Shown here: positions 1 to 11,900 of the stretch, one piece after another
Position numbering within the stretch: position 1 is the stretch's first letter
How the letters are laid out: each line of letters opens with the position of its first letter
Origin: Antedon mediterranea
Lineage: Eukaryota > Echinodermata > Crinoidea > Comatulida > Antedonidae
NCBI RefSeq assembly: GCF_964355755.1
Contig: NC_092679.1
Location: 7,130,001 to 7,194,000, forward strand
Length of the DNA stretch: 64,000 bases
Direction: 5' to 3'
Notes under the pieces: model-generated
Databases searched by the model: none
Told to the model about the DNA's origin: nothing
What the model saw: the letters and a program-made list of their open reading frames with translations, nothing else
Program-made: the position numbers and the translations under genes

Positions 1-114
1 TCCAATACCAGTGTTTGCCCCTGTAATAATGATGGTTTTGCCGACAAGTTTAGCATCGCTATGACACTTGCCAATAAACGACTGCCGAATATAGTAAAGC
101 AACACAACTGTCAT
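1..114 (-). CDS. Retinol dehydrogenase-like SDR, first coding exon (partial)
   Basis: Read on the minus strand from ATG at 112-114, the 38 codons run open to the window edge. They give a short hydrophobic N-terminus (MTVVLLYYI), a basic and polar linker, then VGKTIIITGANTGIG at residues 24-38. TGANTGIG is the TGxxxGxG dinucleotide-binding turn of classical short-chain dehydrogenases. The N-terminal membrane anchor followed at once by this wording is typical of the retinol dehydrogenase 11/12/13/14 group, NADP(H)-dependent enzymes that interconvert retinol and retinal on ER or mitochondrial membranes. The catalytic Tyr-x-x-x-Lys lies outside the window, so the subfamily and activity cannot be settled. 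The start is the first in-frame ATG, directly before the hydrophobic stretch. Confidence 0.85.
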   Translation of the reverse strand, partial: MTVVLLYYIRQSFIGKCHSDAKLVGKTIIITGANTGIG

Positions 115-1080
115 AAAAAATAATTTTTACAGAAAATTAGTGAATAATAATTGTTAATGGAAATGATTCCAATAATAAATGAATGAATTAATAATAATGA
201 TGTATGTAGGATCTAAAGAATGTTGTTTAGATGCAATGCTGAAAGACCTAAAGGGTGGTCCAAATGTTATGGATGAGACTAGTACGTCAGTTACATTCAA
301 ATCAGTTTTGGATTGAATTTGTTTCAATTTATGACCATAAAAAGAACGGTCGATCGTGACTATAAAACGCTTTTAATTACAGTACACATGCACGGTGGTT
401 GACCGCTCTTCCCCCCACCTCCACCTATCCCTATCCCTATCCCCCTCTCCCTCCCTTCCCCTTTTTTCTTCTTCTTAACCGACCCACCACCAACTACAGT
501 ATAATATATGATAGTGCGTTAACCTTTTTTGTTTACCATTCCTGAGCATGATGATTTGCATATTTATATCATAGATATATATATACTAGTTTTCTTCTAA
601 ATCAGGGTTAAAATCTAACACGTTATGTTAACTTACCAATCAAAGGGATAGTTAATATGATAAGAAGCATGATCATATAAATAATGCGTAGTTTTGAACT
701 CCTTTTCTAGCAATATTCATTCAGCTCTATTTGCAAACTTGCACTTAGTAGACACCGTGTCAAATAATAATGTGTGATCGCCGATGGGTCGATGACCCCC
801 CATGACCCATTGCTCGCACTTTTGGGGACACATCCGCACACACGCACTCTCGACTCTCCGGTTGCGCACACGTGAGCGATAACCAGATCCAGGGGAGTAT
901 TATGCAAGTTCCTTTTCTATCAAAAAGGTATATTGTCCCCCTGAAAAAAAAATGTTTTAAATGTATTTGTTGAATATGCCATTTTATGTCACAAATATAA
1001 TAGGTATTCACTTTGACCTAAATATATTTTCCTGAAAAAACTGTAATCTCTATGCTCTGTAATAATTAAACACAAATTAG
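115..1080. other. 5' flank of the RDH-like gene, no gene seen
   Basis: No coding segment recognised. It holds a strongly pyrimidine-rich plus strand at 403-476, rich in CCCTAT and CCCTC blocks, and a diverged copy (about 955-1050) of an interspersed repeat also seen near 36.8, 44.7 and 55.6 kb. The 0.7-1.0 kb part has short chance ORFs only. Confidence 0.5.
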
Positions 1081-1607
1081 TTTGATTATTATTTATTTTA
1101 TTTATTTATTTATTCGGTATATAAAAATATATTACAAAACGACAGTCAAGGACTGAAATGAAATGTATTACAAATGACTAAAAATTAGTTAAAATTGCTA
1201 TAAAAATAGAAACATCTTAATAAAATTAGATATCGTACCATACAATTAAAAACATACATGAATAAAAAACCTTAAAACATTCACTTATTACATATCTAAA
1301 AAAGAGCTAGTGGTGCCTATTAATTATATCCACCATGGTGGGAACTGGAGACGACCTAAGTCTGCTGGTTTTACAATGAGGTACTTCTAGAAAGCGGTTG
1401 ACTCTGAGAGACCGAGCTGGCTTATGAAGAGGGGGAAGTATTTCTCTAAACAGCTCGGATTTTAATAAGCCTTCCCCGAAAGACAACACAAGTTTGTTTC
1501 TTCTCTCTACAAGAGTAGGTAAACCAGTAACAGACAATGCATGATCATAGCACAAATAGTTGTTACCTAGCATGATACGCAATGCTCTCTTTTGTACCTT
1601 TTTAAAT
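1081..1607 (-). mobile_element. Non-LTR retrotransposon 3' fragment (CR1/jockey-like)
   Basis: On the minus strand, from about 1607 down to 1309, the translation reads as the C-terminal tail of a LINE reverse transcriptase: RALRIMLGNNYLCYDHALS, then GLPTLVERR, then LSFGEGLLKS, ending near PVPTMVDIINRHH. This matches the usual post-RT segment of CR1/jockey-type elements (ILG..Y..AL...GLPTL..RR...L...F). Downstream on the same strand is a short 3' UTR and an A-rich AATAAATAAATA-type tail at 1081-1115, the expected 3' end. The element is heavily 5' truncated, hence dead. Confidence 0.75.
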
Positions 1608-1668
1608 TATTTAATTTATTAAGTCAATTTGGTTGAATTTAACCATTTTTCTTTTTTGTAAGTAATAA

Positions 1669-2508
1669 TATAGGCTTAAGTTTATGTACCGCCAACGTAA
1701 GATACTAAGTTGTAAGAATCGTAAACTATTATGCTCTGCTCTCATCCAATGTGTTTTTGACTATGCTGCATCTTCTTGGTTCTGTGGAACCAGTAAAGCT
1801 ATTCAAAGAAAACTACAAATTGCTCAAAACAAAATGGTTAGACTCATAAAAGGAGTTGAACCCAGAAGACATATAGGTGCTGATCAATTAGACGATTATG
1901 GATTGTTAAATGTAAAATATCGAGTAAAGTTCTTGCAAATTAGCCAAGTTCATAAAATATTTATGGGCAGAAGTGCTTCATACCTAAACGAAAACTTTCG
2001 TAGAGTTAATAACTTACATGGTCACTTCACTCGTGGTAGTAAACTCAATTTCGTTGTACCTGAAGTACAAGGCATAGAATGCAATACATTCTATTTTAAT
2101 GCAATCAGAGAATGGAATAACCTTCCTGACTATATTAAACAAATTTCCAACACATCTAAATTTAAAACTGAATTGAAACAATATTACAAAATTAAACATT
2201 ATAAATTATTATTGTGCCATTATATCAGATGTTTTGCTTATATGCTTATATATTTATGAACCCCGTCTTATAATGTTTGTTTTGTTAAAATTATAATTAC
2301 TATCTTTTTAGGGACCACATTGGAATTAAGTTGTTTTACTTTAAACGAATTTATGTGTTTTCCCGTGCATCGTCAGACTTCATTAATCCCGCCATTTTTA
2401 TTTGCTTTTTTGATGTATTTTAATATTTAAGGTGATTATATATATTATTGATGTATTTTTAATGTTATTGAGATGCCAAATAAATGAAAGAAAAAGAAAG
2501 AAAGAAAG
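1669..2508 (+). mobile_element. Non-LTR retrotransposon 3' fragment with RT C-terminus
   Basis: The open frame up to 2259 (first Met 1684, homology from about 1669) encodes the end of a LINE reverse transcriptase. It contains FDYAASSWFCG, KLQIAQNKMVRLIKG, HIGADQL, LNVKYRVKFLQI, the HFTRGS segment, the NTFYFNAIREWNNLP segment (the W-N-x-L-P mark of these elements) and FKTELKQYY near the end. A 3' UTR follows, closing in a GAAA-rich simple tail at about 2484-2508. The 5' part of the polymerase, the catalytic motifs and any endonuclease are absent, so this is a 5'-truncated insertion. It lies back to back with the minus-strand fragment on its left and is a different subfamily. Confidence 0.8.
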
Positions 2509-2929
2509 TGACATTAAACATTATTTTTAAAAGTTTTTTTCACGGCCTATTAGAAATGGCCTATTCTATTCTATAAGTCTTTTTCTTTTACTATTAATCT
2601 TCATCTTTTTTTCGTGTTTTTTGAGGTACAATCTATCTATCTATAACAGTACTCATACTCATACTATACATACAAACATCAAACTTACCGTACACGGAAT
2701 TCATAATATTTAAACAGTAAATGCAAAATTGCTCAAAATAAAGAGGTTTGGAATTTTTTTTAACAAAATATGTACAATTTAAACAAAATTAATTGCGGAA
2801 AAAAAACGGGATGGAGCATTCGCACTGGTGGTAGTTCGCCCTCTTACAATTTCCTTCTTTTATTTTCGAAAAGTTGAAATTTTTCTTTACTTCTCGCGTT
2901 CGCAATTAACATTTTTGACAAGAACGAAA
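2509..2929. promoter_or_regulatory. 5' flank and presumed promoter/5' UTR of first TMEM179-like gene
   Basis: No coding sequence recognised. The stretch lies between the LINE tail and the TMEM179-like start codon, so it should carry the promoter and 5' UTR. I saw no clear TATA box at a sensible distance. The 2828-2929 part is open in the coding frame but lacks an upstream in-frame ATG. Confidence 0.4.
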
Positions 2930-5900
2930 ATGGATACAGTTTTATTATTTGTTCAAGCTGTTCTTTTAGCTGCAGCTGGGTTTGCTGGATTTGCGGCTGC
3001 TATAACAATAGGTATTTCAAGGGTAAGTGATATTTGGTACTTTATTGAAGTTTATAATCTTATAGGCTAGCTAGGGCTAGGCCCAAGTTTTTCAAGTAAA
3101 TCGCGATCGCGGTAAGACAGGTTGTTTGGCAGGCAGAACGATCACATGTTATTTGGGGGAGTGGCCTCTCTTCTGCTGCTACACTGTGCAAGACAGCCAA
3201 ACAGGCTAGCGTGCTGTATAGTAGAGCAGTTAGTGCCATAAAAATAGCCAAGTTGTGCACTTTATTACCAAAGCATGAAACTTGCCACAAAGTTTCTTTG
3301 ATGTATATAGATTCAAAATATCGGGGGGTGCCAAGTGTCCAACGTCCGGTATGGCGGCCATCTTGATTTCAAAATGGCCACCATAAAAACAAAAAGTCTT
3401 CATATCTTGGCAACTATAAACAGTAGAGACTTGATTCTGGTGTTAAATTGTTCACAAACCACATATTTCTATTTGCTCTAATGAAAAGTTTCGTCAAAAA
3501 ATGACCGGAAATGACGTTTCTCCCAGTTTGACCTTTGACCTCTTATCTGTATATCTCAGTAACTACTGATCATTTTCAATCGATTTTGGTGTCATTTTGT
3601 TCAGAATAGAGACATTTATATTTGTAGTAATGAAACATTTTCACATAAAATGACTGGAAATACAATTTATAACCTTTGACATATATAATATGTGAACATA
3701 CTGTATGTGGTTTACATTGGTATAAATGCACCTAATTTTTTTTAACGAAATAAATGACACTTAAAAAATGAGCAGGAATTATTATTCTGAATTTTTGACT
3801 TTTGATGTGATAGGATAGGCGTAAAGTATGACAGATCACTGAGAAACAGCAATCACTGAGCTCATCTATGCCGACTTGTTTGCTAAACTGTGATGTGTCA
3901 ATCGTTAGATAAAAGTTTTGGTCCTCTCTCCATCATCTTTTTTTTTTGCAATGTATTATACCATATGGACAATTGTCTGAAATAAAAGTTGAATTGAATT
4001 GTTAGATGCCATTTGGAAATATTTTTGATGTAAAGTAGCATTCTTTCGTTGGCCTCTTTGATGTTGCATATGAGACAAGTTCGGAAAGTTTTCATTTTCA
4101 TGAGTTAAGAGAATACCGTCTTTCAAACTTACTACAAACTTATCCTGCATTTGTGCAGTAGACCTACTTTCATTAGTCAGAAACTCAGATAATTCTTGTT
4201 CATTTTCGTTGCATCTAAAAAAATGTACTCCATTTTTATGGTAATGGGCCTTTGATTTTCCTCGATTTTCTCTACTCATTGATTTTTTAGCAAAATCCGA
4301 ACCAAATCAATTCGTAAAAGACATCTCAATATAATTATTCAAGTAATTCTCAAATTAGTGACATGGACCTACAATATACTGTTCTGTACAAGACCTTTTT
4401 AGGCATCCACTTGTGGACTTTCACTTTGAAGGTCTTGGTCTCCTAATCATACAAGAAACAATGTCTGATTTAATCAATCAAAGTAGTGGGTCCAGACAAA
4501 GAAGGGGATGTAAGACCATCCACAGACAAAGAAAGGGGTATAAGACCATCACAGACAAAGAAGGGGGTATAAGACCATCCACAGACAAAGAAGGGGGTAT
4601 AAGACCATCCATACACAAAGAAAGGGGTGTAAGGCCATCCATACACAAAGAAAGGGGTGTAAGGCCATCTACAGACAAAGAAGGGGGTGTAGGACCATCC
4701 ACAGAGAAAGAAGGGGTGTAAGACCATCCACAGACAAAGAAGAGGGTATAAGACCATCCACAGACAAAGAAGGGGGTATAAGACCATCCACAGACAAAGA
4801 AGGGGGTATAAGACCATCACAGACAAAGAAGGGGGTATAAGACCATCCACAGACAAAGAAGGGGGTATAAGACTATCCACAGACAAAGAAGGGGGTGTAA
4901 GACCATCCACAGACAAAGAAGGGGGTGTAAGACCATCCACAGACAAAGAAGGGGGTATAAGACCATCCATACACAAAGAAAGGGGTGTAAGGCCATCCAT
5001 ACACAAAGAAAGGGGTGTAAGGCCATCTACAGACAAAGAAGGGGGTGTAGGACCATCCACAGAGAAAGAAGGGGATGTAAGACCATCCACAGACAAAGAA
5101 GGGGGTATAAGACCATCACAGACAAAGAAGGGGGTATAAGACCATCCACAGACAAAGAAGGGGGTATAAGACTATCCACAGACAAAGAAGGGGGTGTAAG
5201 ACCATCCACAGACAAAGAAGGGGGTGTAAGACCATCCACAGACAAAGAAGGGGGTATAAGACCATCCATACACAAAGAAAGGGGTATAAGACCATCCATA
5301 CACAAAGAAAGGGGTGTAAGGCCATCTACAGACAAAGAAGGGGGTGTAGGACCATCCACAGAGAAAGAAGGGGTGTAAGACCATCCACAGACAAAGAAGA
5401 AAGGGGTGTAGGACCGTCCACAGACAAAGAAAGGGGTGTAATACCATCCACACAGAAAGAAAGGGGTGTAAGACCATCCACACAGAAAGAAAGGGGTATA
5501 AGACCATCCATACACAAAGAAAGGGGTGTAAGGCCATCTACAGACAAAGAAGGGGGTGTAGGACCATCCACAGAGAAAGAAGGGGTGTAAGACCATCCAC
5601 AGACAAAGAAGAAAGGGGTGTAGGACCGTCCACAGACAAAGAAAGGGGTGTAAGACCATCCACACAGAAAGAAAGGGGTGTAAGACCATCCACACACAAA
5701 AAAAGGGGTGTAATACCATCAACAGACAAAGAAAAGGGTGTAATACCATCAACAGACAAAGCAAAGGGGTGTAATACCATCAACAGACAAGGAAGGGGAT
5801 ATAAGACCGTCCACAGGCACAGAAGGGGTGTAAGACCGTCCACAGACAAAGAAAGCGGTGTAAGACCGTCCACAGACAAAGAAGGGGGTGTAGGACCGTC

Positions 5901-8900
5901 CACAGACAAAGAAGGGGGTGTAAGACCACCCACTGACAAAGAAAGGGTATAGGACCACTTACAGACAAAGAAGGGGGTATAAGACCACCCACAGACAAAG
6001 AAGGGGGTGTAAGACCATCCACACACAAAAAAGGGATTATAAGACCATCTACAGACAAAGAAGGGGGTATAAGACCATCCACAGACAAAGAAGGGGGTAT
6101 AAGACCATCCACAGAGAAAGAAGGAGGTGTAAGACCATCCACAGACAAAGAAGGGGTGTAAGACCATCCACACACAAAGAAGGAGGTGTAAGACCACCCA
6201 CAGACAAAGAAGGGGGTATAAGACCATCCACAGAGAAAGAAGGAGGTGTAAGACCATCCACAGACAAAGAAGGGGTGTAAGGCCATCCACAGACAAAGAA
6301 GGAGGTGTAAGACCATCCACAGACAAAGAAGGGGGTGTAAGACCATCCACACACAAAAAAGGGATTATAAGACCATCTACAGACAAAGAAGGGGGTATAA
6401 GACCATCCACAGACAAAGAAGGGGGTATAAGACCATCCACAGAGAAAGAAGGAGGTGTAAGACCATCCACAGACAAAGAAGGGGTGTAAGACCATCCACA
6501 CACAAAGAAAGGGGTGTAATACCACCCACAGACAAAGAAGGGGTATAAGACCATCCATAGAGAAAGAAGGAGGTGTAAGACCATCCACAAACAAAGAAAG
6601 GGGTGTAATACCATCAACAGACAAAAAAGGGGGTATAAGACCGTCCACAGACAAAGAAAGGGGTTCACGACCATCCACAGACAAAGAAGGGGGTATAAGA
6701 CCATCCATAGACAACGAATGGGGTGTAGGACTATCCACAGACAAAGAAGGGGGTGTAGGACCATCCACATACAAAGAAGGGAGTGTAGGACCATCCACAG
6801 ACAAAGAAGGGGTGTAAGACCATCTACATACAAAGAAAGGGGTGTAAGATCATCCACAGACAAAGAAGCGGGTATAAGACCATCCACAGACAAAGAAGGG
6901 GGGTTTAAGACCATCCACGGACAAAGAAGCGGGTATAAGACCATCCACAGACAAAGAAGCGGGTATAAGACTATCCACAGACAAGGAAGGGGGGTATAAG
7001 ACCATCCACAGACAAAGAATGTGGTATAAGACCATCTACAGACAAAGAAGGAGGGGTAGGACCATATTACCGAGGAAGCATAGGCCTACAAAAAGAAGAT
7101 GCAATCAAAATAGGCCTACCAGCCACTTGGAAAACAATAAATTGTAGAATAACTGAGGCTTGATTGTTGAAATATAAAGGGTTCTTTGTAAGGTCATTAA
7201 TAATATATTGATATAAACACGATCATCATACTATTCATTTGACATTCAAATACAGTCTATCTCGAAAAGAAGCTCATACTATCACCTTTTCGAGGTTTGA
7301 CGGTATTCCATAACATGTATGTTATTTCCTCTGTCAAACTATTAAAACTTTTAGCGAATCAGAAGGTGCCAACATCGTTGAACTATTAATGGTACCACCA
7401 AGCACAATATTTACCAATTTTATGTACAATATACAATTTAAGTACATTAATCATTTAATATAATTACGCCTATCAGGTCAAAGTTCAAAATTAGGTGCAT
7501 TTAAGACCACCAAAAACCACATACAGTATATTCACATAATTAAAAATCAATAATTAAATGTCAAAGGTCATAAATTGTATTTCCGGTCATTTTATGTGAA
7601 AATGTTTCATTACTACAAATATAAATGTATTTATTCTGAACAAAATGACACCAAAATCGATTGAAAATGACCAGTAGTTACAGAGATATACAAATACGAG
7701 GTCAAAGGTCAAACTGAAAGAAACGTCATTTCCGGTCATTTTTGGACGAAAATTTTCATTAGAGTAAATAGAAATATATAGTTTGTGAACAATTTGAGAC
7801 CAGCATTAAGTCTCTAATGTGTATAGTTGCCAAGATATGAACATTTTTTGTTTTTATGGTGGCCATTTTGAAATCAAGATGGCCGCCATACCGGACGTTG
7901 GACACTTGGCACCCCCCGATATTTTGAATCTATATACATTATAGAAACTTTGTGCCAAGTTTGATGCTTTGGTAATAAAATGCACAGCTCATGTCATTAA
8001 CTGCTCTACTAGTAGGACAGAACAATACAGTGCCCAAACTATTAGTGGTTGGTTGTATTAGTAATTTAGCTTTTAGATGTTTTAACTTGTAAATTTTCAT
8101 TATTTTTATTTTGGAGATTATCAAAAATAAAATCATTTGATCGAACCAATGAGTGTATGTCGTTTAGGCTATAGGCCTAGCTAGGCTAGTGACCATCTAT
8201 TTACTGTACATACATTATTGAACAAACATATCTATCTTCTATTGATTATTTGGAATTCTAAACAAAATAATAAAAAATATATAATAAATGTATGCCGGCC
8301 AAAACGAATTGAGGTCGATATGCACTGCTGTGACCGTTTCACTGCATTATTTAATATTATTTTACCTATTAATTTTTAAAAAGTTGAGATTTCTTTTAAA
8401 AGAAATTTCTCAACATGTTAGATTAGAATTGTGTTGATTGTTAATCACAAACACCACTAAATAACAAGGAAATGTATAAAAAGTTGTTGCTTAGTCAAGC
8501 AAAACCTATATAATACAGAAAGTATTATTTTTCACCAACTCATTTTTTTATATAGCGGCGATAAATAATCATTCTCACAAAGACGACAATATTCATTTTA
8601 ATGAAAAAAAAAGCTTCTTTGAATAAAAAGGTTTTTAGATGAGATTTTAAACAATGTGTACACCTTTCTATTATATTAAAATGAGCATTGTGTAAAAATT
8701 CATGATAAAGGAAGGATGTGGCTGCTTTGATCTGCCTACTACAGCCTTTTTTTTAAGATACGATGGTTAGGGATTAAACATAGTTTAGTATTCTACAGGC
8801 CTTCTCCGTGTTCAGTACAGACCTACTAATCAGAATTCGAATCACTATTATATCCCTTTTCCAAATCGTTATTGGAGCAAGGGGGGAAAAACAGAAACTC

Positions 8901-11900
8901 TCCCAACTAAACCGTGCCACAAGGTCCCATTTTCTTGTTTACCATAAAAAAAAACACAATTCTGAAAAACAGAATAAAAACTGTTAAAAGGTAAGTAGTC
9001 GGAGGGAAATAAAAGTTTTGCAAAAATGTTTAAACATTTATTGAAAATTCCTTCCGAGCACTAATCAAAAGTCTAACTGTTATAATACTTGTCTTTGCAG
9101 AATAGCTTTGGTGGCAACTGTATCTTGTATGCTGAGACAGCCTGGTTTAATAAAACCACATTATATTTCAAAGACCTGGGCAATAATTCAGCTTGCCATT
9201 TCTGTGTCACTTTACAAGTTATTGCTTCTTTTTATGCACTTATATATTGTGCATACACTGGTTACATATTGTTAAAGAATTCAGAATTGTGAGTATTAAA
9301 CCATTATCTAAAGCTCTGTCTACACTGTCAAACTTTATGGATAAAAAGTGAGCCCATATGGACATAATGATTTCGTATCACTACCATATTTGGGCACATC
9401 ACACTTTTTTTGTCAAATTAGTTTCTGTGTAAACTGGCTCATGTGCCCTTTATAGAACCTGGAAAATCTTTCGAGACGAGTAGGGACTTACCCCGGGTGT
9501 ACTAGTTCACACACAGCCACTGTCACAAACTCAACATATATAAATAACACTGGGTCCGCTGGGAGAACAGTCTTCGACTGAAGAGGCTACCCAGTATAAG
9601 GAATAAATAGAAAAACAAAAGAGAGAGATAAAAGGAGTTTGTGCAAATTCCCATACACATGCTGTATCAATGACCGGAATTACTGGAGTAAGGTTATAAA
9701 CAACTTTACTTATAGTGAATACTCATGTTGTTTTTTATCTTACAGCCGATTTCTTGTACTACCAGCCATCATTGTCAACTGTTGCTTAGCCTGTTGTATA
9801 TTTATTCAAGCCTGCGTTGTTAGTGTAGGTTTCAGGCAATTCTGTAAATCAGTGAGCAGTGGCGACAACGACTTAGAGTAAGTTTAATCAAAGAATTTAA
9901 GACAATTTTTTTATTTTAATATTGTTGTTTCATTTATTCATCAACATTTTCATTCCAAGATCAAAATAAATGCATTTCAAAATACAACTAAGAAGATTAT
10001 TATTATTTTGTTTGTCCTTTTTAGTTGTTCACAAGGTAGTGACATAGATTGGAACACAAAGGCTAAGCCTGATGGTTATGTACAACACGATCCTTTTGAT
10101 GTTGGCAAATACTACCAGTTTCTCACCTCTGGACAGGTAAGAATAAGTAGGCTTAGCATACTGTACTTGACAATGACATTATATCATTTTTTTTCATTTC
10201 ATTTCTTTATATCAGTCCAACAATAATAAACAATACAGAATCACATTATGAAAACCAAATTCTAATCAAAGTTGAGAAAGAGACTGAGAAAAGAAGCAAA
10301 AACTAAATTTTCCACTCATTCTTTATATAAATAAATTGTTTCTATAATATAATTATTATTATTGCCTTACTGTATCACAGGGCTTTAGACATTTATGGAC
10401 CTGAAATATCGCTCTTAAAGTTGTTATTTTCAGGAGCTATGGTTTTTTTGCTTTCACGCTAACCACATTTTGACCAAAATTACTTTTCAAATTTATAGTA
10501 ATAATTTCTATGAGCTTGAAGACTGCTAAGATAAACATTTTCCAAGGGAGTGTTGGCTTTCCTGACAACCTCACCACTTTCATTGACTATAATAATAATA
10601 ATATTTATTTGGTCATCAATGTAAAAATAGCCAGGAATGAGAATACGCCCAAACAGATTCTGCACTTACTCCATACAATACAAACAGTTAAGATAAAACC
10701 ATATACAAGAAAAATACAAATAAACTATACATAACATGAAATATAGTGTTTTGTTAGAGCAGCCTTAACTCTTTCACTGCGTATACCCGGTACTACCGGG
10801 TATAAACAGACGTCGTTGAAATACGTATACCCGGTAATACCGGGTATAGGCAAAACAATGATTTAATCGTATTTGTCTATAATATATAGCACCCTCTGTA
10901 TTTTTTCGATGAACTTGAATATTTTTGCAAGTCATTGAAATGTTTTTCCAGGAAAAAAAACCGCCCTCTATAGTTGTATTATCGTCTTGAAAATAATGCG
11001 CCCTCTATAGTTATATTATATATAGTATAGTATATAGTATTTCTATCTTGGAAAGTTGTTTTGAGTAGCGTAATGGCGGCCATTTTGAAAGTAACAAAAA
11101 TTTACCAGCCCCAATAGGGGAACATAGTGTTTATCACAACATGCAAAAAAAAAATTCTGAAACAAGTTAGTTTTTGTACTATAGTGAATTTTTTTTAAAT
11201 GTCATTATTTTCATGATTTTGCCCTAAAACTTTGATTTGTGCATAATTTTTATAAAACAATAAAAATAATTCAATTTTTTTAAATATTTTTATTTGTTAT
11301 ACGTATCTTCATCAATATCCAGTTGGAAAAACGTATTCCATAAGAATTTCTTATAGAAAATATAGTTTTTATCATTGATTCGATAAAAAACACGAAATCC
11401 AAAATACCTGTAATGACGTCACACGACGTCATCAATATGCAAATTACTTTCTTTTTTTATACCTAACTGTAGACTAACCCTTTGCCCATCACACACCACA
11501 AAAATAATTACACAATTATCTCAATTAGTATTTTTTTCCAATTAATTAAAATATCATATGTTTTTCCTAAATATATATTACGCACAGAGGTGGGAATAAT
11601 GCTCCGCAGTGAAAGGGTTTTAATTAAAATTGTTGTTGTGAATCTTTTAATGTCATTTGTTTTTGGTATTTGTTCCCATAGTCTAGGACAGGAAACAACT
11701 ACAGAATTATGAAAAGTATTGCCTTTCGAATTCCAACGTAAAAGCCTACCCGGACATCTTTCACTAGTTTTAATATACTCATTGAAAGAATGGGAACAGT
11801 AACCTTTCAACACCTTAAATCCTAATGAAAGTCTATGTAATTTAAACAAGTCATCAATAGATAATAATTTAAGCACTTTCAATCTATGAAAATAAGATGT

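Larger units (their letters stand above)
3215..8015. mobile_element. Foldback element: two long inverted arms around a satellite core
   Basis: The left arm (about 3215-3825) and right arm (about 7464-8015) are inverted copies: GTCCAACGTCCGGTATGG at about 3337 appears reversed at about 7890, along with CCCCCCGATATTTTGAATC, the TTACCAAAGCAT block at the outer side and GATAGGCGTAA at the inner side. Similarity spans about 550-600 bp with small indels. Between the arms lie about 650 bp of unassigned sequence, the 30-bp satellite at 4485-7065 and about 400 bp more. Long inverted arms with tandem repeats are the layout of foldback transposons, known in sea urchins as TU elements. No transposase is recognisable, so it would be non-autonomous. 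Exact ends and any target duplication could not be fixed. It sits in intron 1 of the TMEM179-like gene. Confidence 0.75.

Noticed and set aside
3956-4279. Minus-strand ORF of 107 codons within the foldback element
   Set aside because: Could be a transposase remnant, but no motif supports it and it overlaps a LINE-like tail on the other strand.
4413-7035. Many long open frames on both strands across the 30-bp satellite
   Set aside because: The repeat period is a multiple of three and few stops occur in the unit, so frames stay open automatically. No start context, no domain, frames interchange at indels.
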